Positions 1-7,878 of a stretch of 21,574 nt of DNA are shown piece by piece. The notes beneath the pieces were generated by a model that was given only the letters and a program-made list of their open reading frames with translations, was not told the origin of the DNA and ran no database searches. Position numbers and translations under genes: made by a program. Positions within the stretch are counted from its first letter, which is position 1. The number at the start of each line of letters is the position of its first letter. Source of the DNA: Euryarchaeota archaeon UBA103 (GTDB lineage: Archaea > Thermoplasmatota > Poseidoniia > Poseidoniales > Thalassarchaeaceae); NCBI GenBank assembly GCA_002506825.1, contig DAYH01000003.1, positions 1 through 21,574 on the forward strand. The letters are read 5' to 3'.

Positions 1-252
1 GAGAGAATTTCTCAGATCCTATCTAGAAATGGCATAACTCCTAATTATCCAGAGGATATGATGAACCTAATGAGAAGGGCCCAGGGACTAATAGACCACC
101 TTACTAACAATCCAAAGGATAAGCACAACCGGAGACAACTCGAGCTATGTGAGTCTAAGATACGCCGTTTAGCAAGCTACTACAAGGGCGCAAATAAATT
201 AGATGGCGATTGGCAGTACAAGAGAGATCAGCTAAGGCTTATTGTAGAATAA
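1..252 (+). CDS. rps15: Small-subunit ribosomal protein S15 (archaeal S15P/S13e), 5'-truncated
   Basis: A component of the 30S subunit that binds the central domain of 16S rRNA. Reading frame 1 is open from the first base, so the gene begins before the window and only its last 83 residues are present. Seen directly: an ITPNYPEDMMNLMRRA segment, then NNPKDKHNRRQL, then the S15 signature ESKIRRLASYYKG and a C-terminal DGDWQYKRDQLRLIVE. These match the conserved C-terminal half of archaeal/eukaryotic S15/S13e. The in-frame ATG at 58 is internal, because the conserved NYPED stretch lies before it. The gene ends TAA, 42 nt ahead of the next plus-strand gene. In many archaea S15 is followed by a RecJ/DHH-type gene, which bears on the neighbour. 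Confidence 0.95.
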   Translation, partial: ERISQILSRNGITPNYPEDMMNLMRRAQGLIDHLTNNPKDKHNRRQLELCESKIRRLASYYKGANKLDGDWQYKRDQLRLIVE

Positions 253-294
253 GCCCCCATAGTAGGATTTGTACTTCAAACACTCAGATCAGTC

Positions 295-1155
295 ATGAGG
301 GACCTCATCTCAGTCGATTTGTTTTCTGACGTTGAAGATGTAATCAGAAATGCAATATCACGATTGACGGTTCAAGGCGATAGAATTTCTCTACTCTCAG
401 ACGCCAATCTTCCAGGTGCGCTTTCAATAGCGCCAATAGAGGCTTCATTAATTGATTGTAAAAAGCCATACAGGAGAAGAATAGGAAGAATCGACGATAA
501 CATTCCGAGAAACTCGATAATCATTCAGAACAACGGTGGAGCAAAGGGAGTAACATGGGACGATGAAAAAAATATCTTATCAATTAGTGAAACAATGTCC
601 CCTGCATTGACGGGACATTTGGGAGATGACAAGTTAGGGCCATTGACAACCGTAGCGATTTGTCACTCAATCGCTCAATTGATATCTCCTTCGGGCAAAC
701 TAGTTAGGAAAACAAGGCCATGGGCATTATCTGGAAATTGGATCCATGCTTGTATGGATATGACTTATGATCCGGTCTACGTGTTACTAAAGGAAATACT
801 GACTATTGAAGGTAGCATAAGGGTAATTCCATTAACGGAGGTTCCAGATCCAAACGTCGATACTTTAGACTTCGTAGATGGAAACTCCTTGAGGGAGATT
901 TCAGATAGATGGGAGTCGATGGGAGAGGAAGGAAGGGCCAGATCAATATCCCATCTCTGCAGAGGGGCTCTCGATTCTAGCAACCCTTCAACATCCAGGC
1001 TAGAAGAGATAGTATGGAACTGCGTACTAGCACCAGGATGGGAAATAGACTTGGCTAGTCAAATAAGGGCTTCTTCGGCTATCTGGAAAAATAAAGATCC
1101 AAAAATAGCTACATCCGAAATAATAGACAAAATCCTCAGAGATGGAAGGTTATAA
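295..1155 (+). CDS. Unrecognised 286-aa protein downstream of S15; possible degenerate RecJ/DHH-like protein
   Basis: I do not recognise this by a clear motif. It is a soluble protein with no signal peptide or TM segment. The start is ATG at 295 with no obvious Shine-Dalgarno. Features: an N-terminal helical stretch, then ISLLSDANLPGALS near residues 32-45, and later DKLGPLTTVAICHSIAQL near 112-130. In many archaea the gene after S15 encodes a RecJ/Cdc45-like DHH protein. The SDANLPGALS segment sits where the DHH signature (HxDADG) would be, but it lacks the His and the second Asp. A catalytically dead DHH-derived protein, comparable in concept to Cdc45, is therefore possible. This rests on synteny and a weak resemblance only. 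The stop codon abuts the stop of the convergent minus-strand gene. Confidence 0.6.
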   Translation: MRDLISVDLFSDVEDVIRNAISRLTVQGDRISLLSDANLPGALSIAPIEASLIDCKKPYRRRIGRIDDNIPRNSIIIQNNGGAKGVTWDDEKNILSISETMSPALTGHLGDDKLGPLTTVAICHSIAQLISPSGKLVRKTRPWALSGNWIHACMDMTYDPVYVLLKEILTIEGSIRVIPLTEVPDPNVDTLDFVDGNSLREISDRWESMGEEGRARSISHLCRGALDSSNPSTSRLEEIVWNCVLAPGWEIDLASQIRASSAIWKNKDPKIATSEIIDKILRDGRL

Positions 1156-3153
1156 TCACTCTTCAATTCTTATCACGCTGTTACAACCGCTACAGCTGAT
1201 CCTTAGGGGCCTAACGTCTGATTCTACAGCCACACTAGTTCCACACGAAGGACAACTAACTCTTGGCGCATTAGAATGCCCCCCTCCTCCTCCTCTCAAT
1301 TTAGGGGATAGTAAAGAGATTGGCAGGACTAGTAGAAGACTGGAGGCAACAATCCCTAGGACCATTTGCATCGGGAGGCCAAGGAAATAAATCCCAAACG
1401 ATAGTGCCCCAAGAGCAGTGACAGTAATCATCGTGGGGAATCTTGATCTATTTCTGGTCATGGTCATCCCAAGCCCTATTGATAGGCTCAAAACCAATAC
1501 CATCATTCCAGAGCCCAATAAAACGCTGAAGAGTCCATTTCCAGTCGGAACAAATTCTACTCTAAAAGCCTCCTCTGAATCCAAATCAGATCCCTCGACA
1601 GACAAGGTTTCTAACACAATCCATCTCCTATGGGAGTAATCTACTCCACTGGCTGTAACAATTCCTATGTCGGTTAGCATAGATCCCCTCAGTCGAGCAT
1701 CAACAGAGATCTCCGTCCAGTAATCTTCAGCAGTAGACTTAGCGAATGTCTCAATCAATAGTTGCCTATCTCCCTCCATGACAGAGTATGTTGTAGAGAT
1801 TTTTATCGTTATAGTTTCAGAACTGAAACCACTAGTCCCACCTAGATCAATAGAAATTTCAGTGGGTCCCAGTTCGATGGGATCAATACCAATTACCGAC
1901 TCAGATTCTATGAATAATCCATTAGAAAGAAATGATCTCAAATCAGCATTAGATCCCCTTAGATATCCAGTCAGGGCCTCTAGCTCAGAACTATCCACCA
2001 TTTTATTATTGAAATCAGAGTCAGGAACTGAGTTCGAGTATGAGTTTAGATTCCTCCACCAACTACTGGACCCAAGACTAGAGTTGCCAATATTGTCAAG
2101 CCCCCACCTCATCCACTGTGATATCGAACCGTCAAACTCCAGTGAAATGTCCTTATCGACCTCGTTTCCATCCCAATCAGCGTCTATTGATACTAGTATT
2201 CCGGATCCTCCAGTCCTAAGGGGCTCACTAGCAGGATACCAAGATCCTCCGCCTCCATCGTCTTCACCTGCTTCTATGAAATGAGACATATTGGCACTAA
2301 TAAGTAAGCCATTCTGTGGCTCCAAGACGAATTCAGCCAAGAAAGATCCACTCTCCACTCCCTCTGGCAAGCTCCAGACAAATGTCACTTCTACACCCCC
2401 CTCGACCAAGGTTGCCACAGGCTTATCGGTCACTGCAATATTCTGGATTTCAAAAGTACCCGATGAGGACGACCATATCCTATCATCAAATCCAGAAGAT
2501 AGTAGGATGGGGAAATATACCAAGTTCCCACTCACACTTGCTTCCTTCATTTCAATTTCCACCAGTGGAAGCTTAACAGATATACTAGAAGATTTATCAT
2601 CACTACCCCAATGAAAAATAACTCCCGAATCGTCCCCTGGTTGATTGAAACCCAATAACTGAACAACGAGAGTAACCTCTACCTCATCATCTTCCCGTAC
2701 ATCTCCAGATCCTACGCTGATGACAGATTGAACGTCTCCTTCTCCCGTAAGGTAGGGTTCTATTCCAGAAGTCCCTCCTTCGTAGAATGAACCCCCTATC
2801 CTCACCTCTACGGTGATGTTGATATTGACCCCGACTGCTCCCTGTACTTCATAATGGATATTGAACTCCCAGTCTTCAGCTGGATATTCTCCATCAATAC
2901 CCCAATCAACACCCCATGTTCCAACTTCAATAGGTTGCAGAACTTGATTGACTAATCTTGAATCTCCTTCATCAGTTTCTGATTCGAAGGGCGTCAGGAT
3001 GCCCGAATCAGGATCCCCTTTCAAAAACAGCTCAAATTCTTCTCCGGAGCAACAGCTTCCTTGCTGTGCTGATACGTTGACAACAGGACCTAGAATAGTC
3101 AATAAAAAAATCAATACAATAGACGCAGGGCCGACCCTATTGTGCGCGCCCAT
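1156..3153 (-). CDS. Secreted-domain membrane protein with three C-terminal TM segments and a cytoplasmic zinc ribbon
   Basis: Function unknown. The 665 residues begin with a signal peptide (hydrophobic core about 11-25, cleavage plausible after NVSA near 29), followed directly by QQGSCC. Residues 30-540 form a Ser/Gly/Asp/Glu-rich, beta-predicted ectodomain. Hydrophobic segments lie at about 541-564, 573-592 and 594-617. After a Gly-rich linker the protein ends in a zinc ribbon with Cys 634, 637, 654 and 657 (CPSC...CSGC). If the signal peptide is cleaved, three TM segments place the ribbon in the cytoplasm. It is the last gene of the minus-strand block, 78 nt after gltX. Its start codon sits in a 14-bp palindrome and no Shine-Dalgarno is visible. 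The ectodomain may carry Ig-like/CARDB-like folds, but I cannot assign a family. Confidence 0.85.
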   Translation of the reverse strand: MGAHNRVGPASIVLIFLLTILGPVVNVSAQQGSCCSGEEFELFLKGDPDSGILTPFESETDEGDSRLVNQVLQPIEVGTWGVDWGIDGEYPAEDWEFNIHYEVQGAVGVNINITVEVRIGGSFYEGGTSGIEPYLTGEGDVQSVISVGSGDVREDDEVEVTLVVQLLGFNQPGDDSGVIFHWGSDDKSSSISVKLPLVEIEMKEASVSGNLVYFPILLSSGFDDRIWSSSSGTFEIQNIAVTDKPVATLVEGGVEVTFVWSLPEGVESGSFLAEFVLEPQNGLLISANMSHFIEAGEDDGGGGSWYPASEPLRTGGSGILVSIDADWDGNEVDKDISLEFDGSISQWMRWGLDNIGNSSLGSSSWWRNLNSYSNSVPDSDFNNKMVDSSELEALTGYLRGSNADLRSFLSNGLFIESESVIGIDPIELGPTEISIDLGGTSGFSSETITIKISTTYSVMEGDRQLLIETFAKSTAEDYWTEISVDARLRGSMLTDIGIVTASGVDYSHRRWIVLETLSVEGSDLDSEEAFRVEFVPTGNGLFSVLLGSGMMVLVLSLSIGLGMTMTRNRSRFPTMITVTALGALSFGIYFLGLPMQMVLGIVASSLLLVLPISLLSPKLRGGGGGHSNAPRVSCPSCGTSVAVESDVRPLRISCSGCNSVIRIEE

Positions 3154-3166
3154 GATGTCGACATCA
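3153..3166. promoter_or_regulatory. 14-bp perfect palindrome overlapping a start codon
   Basis: TGATGTCGACATCA reads the same on both strands. It begins at the A of the minus-strand ATG (codon 3151-3153), so it covers the last 13 bases of the leader. A related half (GAACATC) follows within 10 bp. It could be an operator or a leader hairpin. No function is established. Confidence 0.4.
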
Positions 3167-3231
3167 CGTCGAACATCTTGAACTCAACCCTTCTGAGGGC
3201 GTAACTTAGTCATTTTAGTCTATACATCAGA

Positions 3232-4965
3232 CTATCCGTGTAGCCATATCAGTGAAATCCTGCCGCTATCTGAAATTCCCTCAATCCTAGCGAAACCCAT
3301 TCGCTCAAGCTGTAGAGTCTGACCCAGATTTCCATCAATATTCTCCATTATGCCTTCGACATTATCAATTTCACTACCTCTGGCCACAATCATGACGGCT
3401 TCTGTAGAATTTTTAGAAGAAACCCAATGTATTATTGGGAGATCATCAGTTTTTTCCCTTGATATTATCACCGCAATATCTCCTTTGATTTCAACATCAG
3501 CGAAGTCTTTTAGTCTAATCAAACCCTCTGTATAGTCATTTTCAGAGATGAATATCGAACCATCTCCTAGGTCCCATTCTCTTTCTCCCATCTCGGGATA
3601 ATCTGGATGCCTGTTAATGAAAATAGAACCAAAATTATCTATCTTATCGCCATTCTCAGAAGTTATGTACAACTTCTTCGGACTCTCAATAAAAGACCTT
3701 CTTTCCGAGTATCTATCTATGATCTTTGAATTCTTAGATTCGATACTCTGCATAGGGATCGAAATATCCTTCTGACTCAATCCTAATTCCACCCAGAACT
3801 CTCTTAGTGACTCGGAAGAGAAACCTCTCCTCCTCAGTGCGGCAACAGTTGGTAATCGAGGGTCATCCCAACCAGAATAATCGCCGTTCTCCACCGATTT
3901 CCTAATTGATGAGGTTGAGAATCCTCCAAAGTCCAGTAACTTAACCCTCCCCCAGTAGAGAGTCTGAGGATAATCCCAGTCAAGAAGCCCATACAGTAGA
4001 GTCTGCTTTCTGGTACTGTCCATAAGGTCCTTCCCTCTTACGATATGAGTTACTCCTTGCAGGTGATCCTCAACAGCGCTCTGAAAATCTAATAACGGCC
4101 AGACCTTGTATCTATTCCCTACTATTGGATGAGCAGTATGCTGTATTCTTAATGCCGGCCAGTCCCTAAGTGCAGGATTTGGAAGATTAAGGTCAGTTTT
4201 TACCCTAACAACGGCCCCCCCTTCATCAATTCCCCCCTCTATCATCATCTTCCAATCTAGGATATTTTGTCCGACATCCCTCTCTCTACAAACACAAGCC
4301 TCCTTAGAATCTCGTAACTCCTTAAATTCCGAGGCCGTACACCTACAGACATAACAAATACCCCTAGAAATCATCCCTTCGGCGGCCTCTAGATAAATTT
4401 CCATTCTAGAACTAGCTCTAATTACCAAATCAGGCTTTAAACCGGAAATCCATTCAAATTCTTCTTCAATCATCGAGTAGGCCGATTCTAGAGGTGGCTT
4501 AACCTTGGTATCTGTATCATCGAAGCGAAGTATTACCTTTCCAGAATACTTTTTTGCGAATTCTGAATTAATCACAACACCTCTTGAATGACCTATGGAT
4601 AGTGGCCCATTGGGATTCGGTGCAAATCTCAATATTACGTTTTTATCATCGCCTATTTCCAAGTCTGGGAGGCCTATTCTCTTCTTCTGTTTTTCACGGT
4701 TTAATGCCTCAGGATTAGTCATCTCGAGAATTTCTCTTACATGCTCCAAACCGAACTTATTGGCCAACATATTTGATTCATCGACCTGCTTTGATATCAG
4801 GGGAATCAATTGTTTTGCATTAGCCCTCAATTCCGGAAATTCAGAAAGTAGCCTTCCAAGGACACTTCCAGATTTACCCGATCCGTTATACTCTACAGCA
4901 TTCTGTAGTGCATACTTACGGATAGCAGAGACTATCTCTGGCTCCCACTCATCGTCATCTGACAC
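3232..4965 (-). CDS. gltX: Glutamyl-tRNA synthetase, archaeal type
   Basis: Charges tRNA-Glu with glutamate (class Ib aminoacyl-tRNA synthetase). The 577 residues have the archaeal/eukaryotic layout. An N-terminal helical region (IRKYALQNAVEY, about 15-26) precedes the Rossmann fold. The HIGH-type motif is RFAPNPNGPLSIGH at 113-126. A Cys-rich insertion (CYVCRC...ACVCRERD, about 204-230) follows, then RGKDLMDS near 310, the KMSKS-equivalent STSSIRK at 350-356, and WDDPRLPTVAALRRRGF at about 366-382. The C-terminal beta-barrel anticodon-binding region is present. The length is normal for the family. The start is GTG at 4965: the frame is closed by a stop 12 nt further upstream, and an ATG two bases upstream is out of frame. 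It lies 22 nt after rnhB in the same transcription unit. Discriminating or non-discriminating behaviour cannot be read from this. Confidence 0.96.
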   Translation of the reverse strand: MSDDDEWEPEIVSAIRKYALQNAVEYNGSGKSGSVLGRLLSEFPELRANAKQLIPLISKQVDESNMLANKFGLEHVREILEMTNPEALNREKQKKRIGLPDLEIGDDKNVILRFAPNPNGPLSIGHSRGVVINSEFAKKYSGKVILRFDDTDTKVKPPLESAYSMIEEEFEWISGLKPDLVIRASSRMEIYLEAAEGMISRGICYVCRCTASEFKELRDSKEACVCRERDVGQNILDWKMMIEGGIDEGGAVVRVKTDLNLPNPALRDWPALRIQHTAHPIVGNRYKVWPLLDFQSAVEDHLQGVTHIVRGKDLMDSTRKQTLLYGLLDWDYPQTLYWGRVKLLDFGGFSTSSIRKSVENGDYSGWDDPRLPTVAALRRRGFSSESLREFWVELGLSQKDISIPMQSIESKNSKIIDRYSERRSFIESPKKLYITSENGDKIDNFGSIFINRHPDYPEMGEREWDLGDGSIFISENDYTEGLIRLKDFADVEIKGDIAVIISREKTDDLPIIHWVSSKNSTEAVMIVARGSEIDNVEGIMENIDGNLGQTLQLERMGFARIEGISDSGRISLIWLHG

Positions 4966-4987
4966 ATACTTACGCCGTTAGCCATCC

Positions 4988-5740
4988 CTATTTGTGATTG
5001 CCCTCTATCCAATGCCGAATATCAGTTTGAGAAGAAATCTCATTATTTTCATGCCTAATGGGCACTGGTGTTCCATGCAGGTCTGTCCATGCCCTCTCCA
5101 CAGTGGACCATGTCCATCTTAGGCAATCGTGTGGTTTTTTTCCAGAAACCAACCTCTTCATAGAGGACCTAGTCTTTGGATCGGAGGGATATCCAGAACC
5201 AAGATCTAGTCCGATTTCATCCGATAACTTTTGCATTGCATCATCCCTGGTTACCTTAGCCACTATGCTGGAAGCGGCAACTAATGAATTGGAAGAGTCC
5301 ATGGCATGCTCCGAGAAAATCTTCCATTCTGACCATTCAGAGCCCAATTTTAACCTCACTTTACTACCAAATCTTTCCTGATCAACATCACATGCATCCA
5401 AGAAAATACTTCCCGACTCATAGTTATCAATTGAATTTATTATTGCTTCCGAAAATAAATCCACTTCAAGCTCATTGAGATTAGAACTAGATCTATTATT
5501 GTCTATCCTGGAAGGTTCACAAACAATAATCGCCATTCCCCAATTACGTTCAACTGCTTGCTCAATGATTAGTTTGTAGATAGACTCTCTCTTTCCCTTG
5601 GACAATATCTTGGAGTCTCTGACGCCCATTTCTTTGAGAATCGGGTAATCCTCCGCTGGGATTGACATGGCACATACTATCAATGGGCCAATGACAGGAC
5701 CCCTTCCAGCCTCATCGACGCCGATTGAGTAGTCCCTCAT
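4988..5740 (-). CDS. rnhB: Ribonuclease HII
   Basis: Cleaves the RNA strand of RNA/DNA hybrids and incises at ribonucleotides embedded in DNA. It acts in Okazaki primer removal and ribonucleotide excision repair. The 250-residue protein opens with the type 2 RNase H motif GVDEAGRGPVIGP, giving the catalytic Asp9-Glu10 pair. It also has VRDSK near 40-44, a central IFLDACDVD with the third acidic residue (about 113), and HAMDSSNSLVAASSIVAKVTRD, which supplies the fourth Asp. GSGYPSDPKT near 181-190 is also typical. Its ATG overlaps the TGA of the upstream gene as ATGA, a sign of translational coupling. GGAG lies just upstream on the minus strand. The C-terminal tail beyond about residue 225 is hydrophilic and less conserved. 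Confidence 0.95.
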   Translation of the reverse strand: MRDYSIGVDEAGRGPVIGPLIVCAMSIPAEDYPILKEMGVRDSKILSKGKRESIYKLIIEQAVERNWGMAIIVCEPSRIDNNRSSSNLNELEVDLFSEAIINSIDNYESGSIFLDACDVDQERFGSKVRLKLGSEWSEWKIFSEHAMDSSNSLVAASSIVAKVTRDDAMQKLSDEIGLDLGSGYPSDPKTRSSMKRLVSGKKPHDCLRWTWSTVERAWTDLHGTPVPIRHENNEISSQTDIRHWIEGNHK

Positions 5741-7797
5741 ATCTCCAAGTCAAACCCAGAAGGGACTTGATTATCACTGATATTTTCTTCAGAAAATAGA
5801 GCTTTATCATCAATATCCAAGATTATATTATCAGGATGAAGAATATCCTGATCTTCAAGTATTTCAGCTATTCTTAATGACTCTTCAATATCCGAGTCCT
5901 CCTTGGACCGATCCAACAACTCCCCTGCTTCGTAAACTATATCCTTGTCAATCGAACGAATTGACTCACTCTCCGTTCTTCCGTTGTCGCCAAAGAAATC
6001 TTTCTCAAACTTCTCATGGTCAACCTCGGGACTCTCCAGCTTGCCCCCAATCGACTCATCTTTTCTATCGAATTTTTGAATCCAGTCTTCTTCTTCAGAA
6101 ATGATATTATCTCCAGCTTTGGAATTACTAATTCTCAATGCCCGCACTACTCCAAAAGTCCCTATAATGACCACAATAAGTATCATTAAAGGTTCAAACC
6201 AAGTATTTACGAGTGGAACTATCCAATCCTCATTAACGATCAAATCATCATTTTCAGGCGGAATTTCACCTTGGATTATCACGGGAATTGAATCGATAAA
6301 AACTATACTCGGATCCAAGAAAGACCTGATTTCTATGCTTAAGTTTGCCACTGTCTCAGTAGGGGCCGAATTTGGCACTTCCATCCATGCAATTACATCT
6401 ACTGAATCATTTTGATTCACTGGATAAATTTCCAAAGCCCTACTCGACTCTGAGGTAACCATTGAGGAAAAGGAATCTGTCACGGTGATTCCAAACTCTG
6501 TCACAACACTGGAATCGATAGATGCAACGAAACCATCAATTCCGTTACCAAGATTAGTCATTGTCCATGTGGCTGTTAAGTTGTTAGAGTTAGTGAGATA
6601 ATATGACATATTCATTTCCCAAGCGTACAAGGTTCCAGAATTTATTATGAAATCAACATGCCCGGGAGACCAATCATCAATCATCAGCTCAATTCTAACC
6701 TCTGAATACAATCCAGAAGAAACGCCCTCTCTGACATGGCATGAAATTAGAATCTCCTCCGAAGACTCTCCAGGACGAAGTGAGAAAAACTCATCTTGGT
6801 ACTCGATAGATGACCATTGGGGCATATTCAGAATCTCCAGATTGTATATGGAATCACTATCTCCAGTATTTGTGACAATAATACTCATCTCACAAAAAGC
6901 CCCAGGAAGGGTTTCTTCCATACTACAATTATCCTCTGAAAACGATATCTCCCCCCCAATTCTGGGAACTATATTCACAATATGACTCGTCGAGGAAAAA
7001 CTTCCTACAGAAGCAGGACTAGAAATACGAATTTCAAAATTCAAAGCCCCCTCAACATCTCCTGGAGAGAAAATCTGAACCATGACAATTCCAGTTGAGT
7101 TAGGGTAAATATCAACCATTCTCCAGCTCTCAATGATCGAAGCACTCCAGTTATCCAAAAAGAAGTAGCCACCTGGATTAGAAATAATGCTACCATCATC
7201 TCCCAAAGCAACAATCTCAACGTCAAGGGTCCTGACGGTATTTCCAGTGTTTCTGACAACTGTCTCAAGTGTCACGGATCCCCCGGGGGCTATTGAAGAG
7301 GACCCTCCTCCTTCGACGATTTCAACACCCTCGAAATAGCCGTATCTCATGGAGAAGTTATACCAATCATATCTGCCTCCTTGATCATAAATTAATGACA
7401 TACTGACATCATGGAGTGAGTTAGATAGTGGGTATCCGCCAATGACCGGAGGGGAAGTTATAGAGAACTGAACCCACACTATCTGATTGGGCGATATGGC
7501 ATATTCATGCCCTTCTCCGGGATGATTTTGAGAATTCCAAGATATATCCCAACCAGAGGGTCCATTGATCGTAATTAGAACATCCGTTTCCAAGTCCAAA
7601 TCACTACTGAAGTTCACATTTATTCCAATACTAGAGGCAGGGTCAATATCAAAAATTGAACCAGAATTTGAACCAAATGCGACATCTCCATCAATTTCAG
7701 ATGATAAGATTACATTATCATCCAACTGAATATTTTCCTGCGGCACCGAGAAGCAAATTATGAGTAAAATAAGAACCAGAGATGCCCCCAATCGCAT
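5737..7797 (-). CDS. CARDB-like repeat protein, signal peptide plus single C-terminal TM anchor and acidic cytoplasmic tail
   Basis: A cell-surface protein of unknown role. The frame is open up to TTG at 7875 (712 residues). I choose the ATG at 7797 (686 residues) because a textbook signal peptide, MRLGASLVLILLIICFSV, starts there. The ectodomain contains repeated beta-sandwich modules with the CARDB/NEW3-type phrase N-x-G: VRNTGNTVRTLDVEI (about 182), VTNTGDSDSIYNLEI (about 309) and MTNLGNGIDGFVASI (about 413). A TM helix spans about 534-554 (WFEPLMILIVVIIG). The last 130 residues are strongly acidic and predicted to be cytoplasmic. Several NxS/T sequons are available for N-glycosylation. 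The gene sits between pheT and rnhB. Its modules resemble those of the large subtilase at 12451. A partner or ligand cannot be inferred. Confidence 0.85.
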   Translation of the reverse strand: MRLGASLVLILLIICFSVPQENIQLDDNVILSSEIDGDVAFGSNSGSIFDIDPASSIGINVNFSSDLDLETDVLITINGPSGWDISWNSQNHPGEGHEYAISPNQIVWVQFSITSPPVIGGYPLSNSLHDVSMSLIYDQGGRYDWYNFSMRYGYFEGVEIVEGGGSSSIAPGGSVTLETVVRNTGNTVRTLDVEIVALGDDGSIISNPGGYFFLDNWSASIIESWRMVDIYPNSTGIVMVQIFSPGDVEGALNFEIRISSPASVGSFSSTSHIVNIVPRIGGEISFSEDNCSMEETLPGAFCEMSIIVTNTGDSDSIYNLEILNMPQWSSIEYQDEFFSLRPGESSEEILISCHVREGVSSGLYSEVRIELMIDDWSPGHVDFIINSGTLYAWEMNMSYYLTNSNNLTATWTMTNLGNGIDGFVASIDSSVVTEFGITVTDSFSSMVTSESSRALEIYPVNQNDSVDVIAWMEVPNSAPTETVANLSIEIRSFLDPSIVFIDSIPVIIQGEIPPENDDLIVNEDWIVPLVNTWFEPLMILIVVIIGTFGVVRALRISNSKAGDNIISEEEDWIQKFDRKDESIGGKLESPEVDHEKFEKDFFGDNGRTESESIRSIDKDIVYEAGELLDRSKEDSDIEESLRIAEILEDQDILHPDNIILDIDDKALFSEENISDNQVPSGFDLEI

Positions 7798-7878
7798 ATT
7801 CACAAGCCTGCTAGAGAGGAACTCCGTATTACATGTGCTGGGAAAAAATATCCGCCAATCAGGTCTACCTAACAAAAT

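Noticed and set aside
7798..7875. Upstream TTG start for the CARDB-like protein
   Set aside because: It would add 26 polar residues ahead of a complete signal peptide. The ATG at 7797 gives a normal exported N-terminus.
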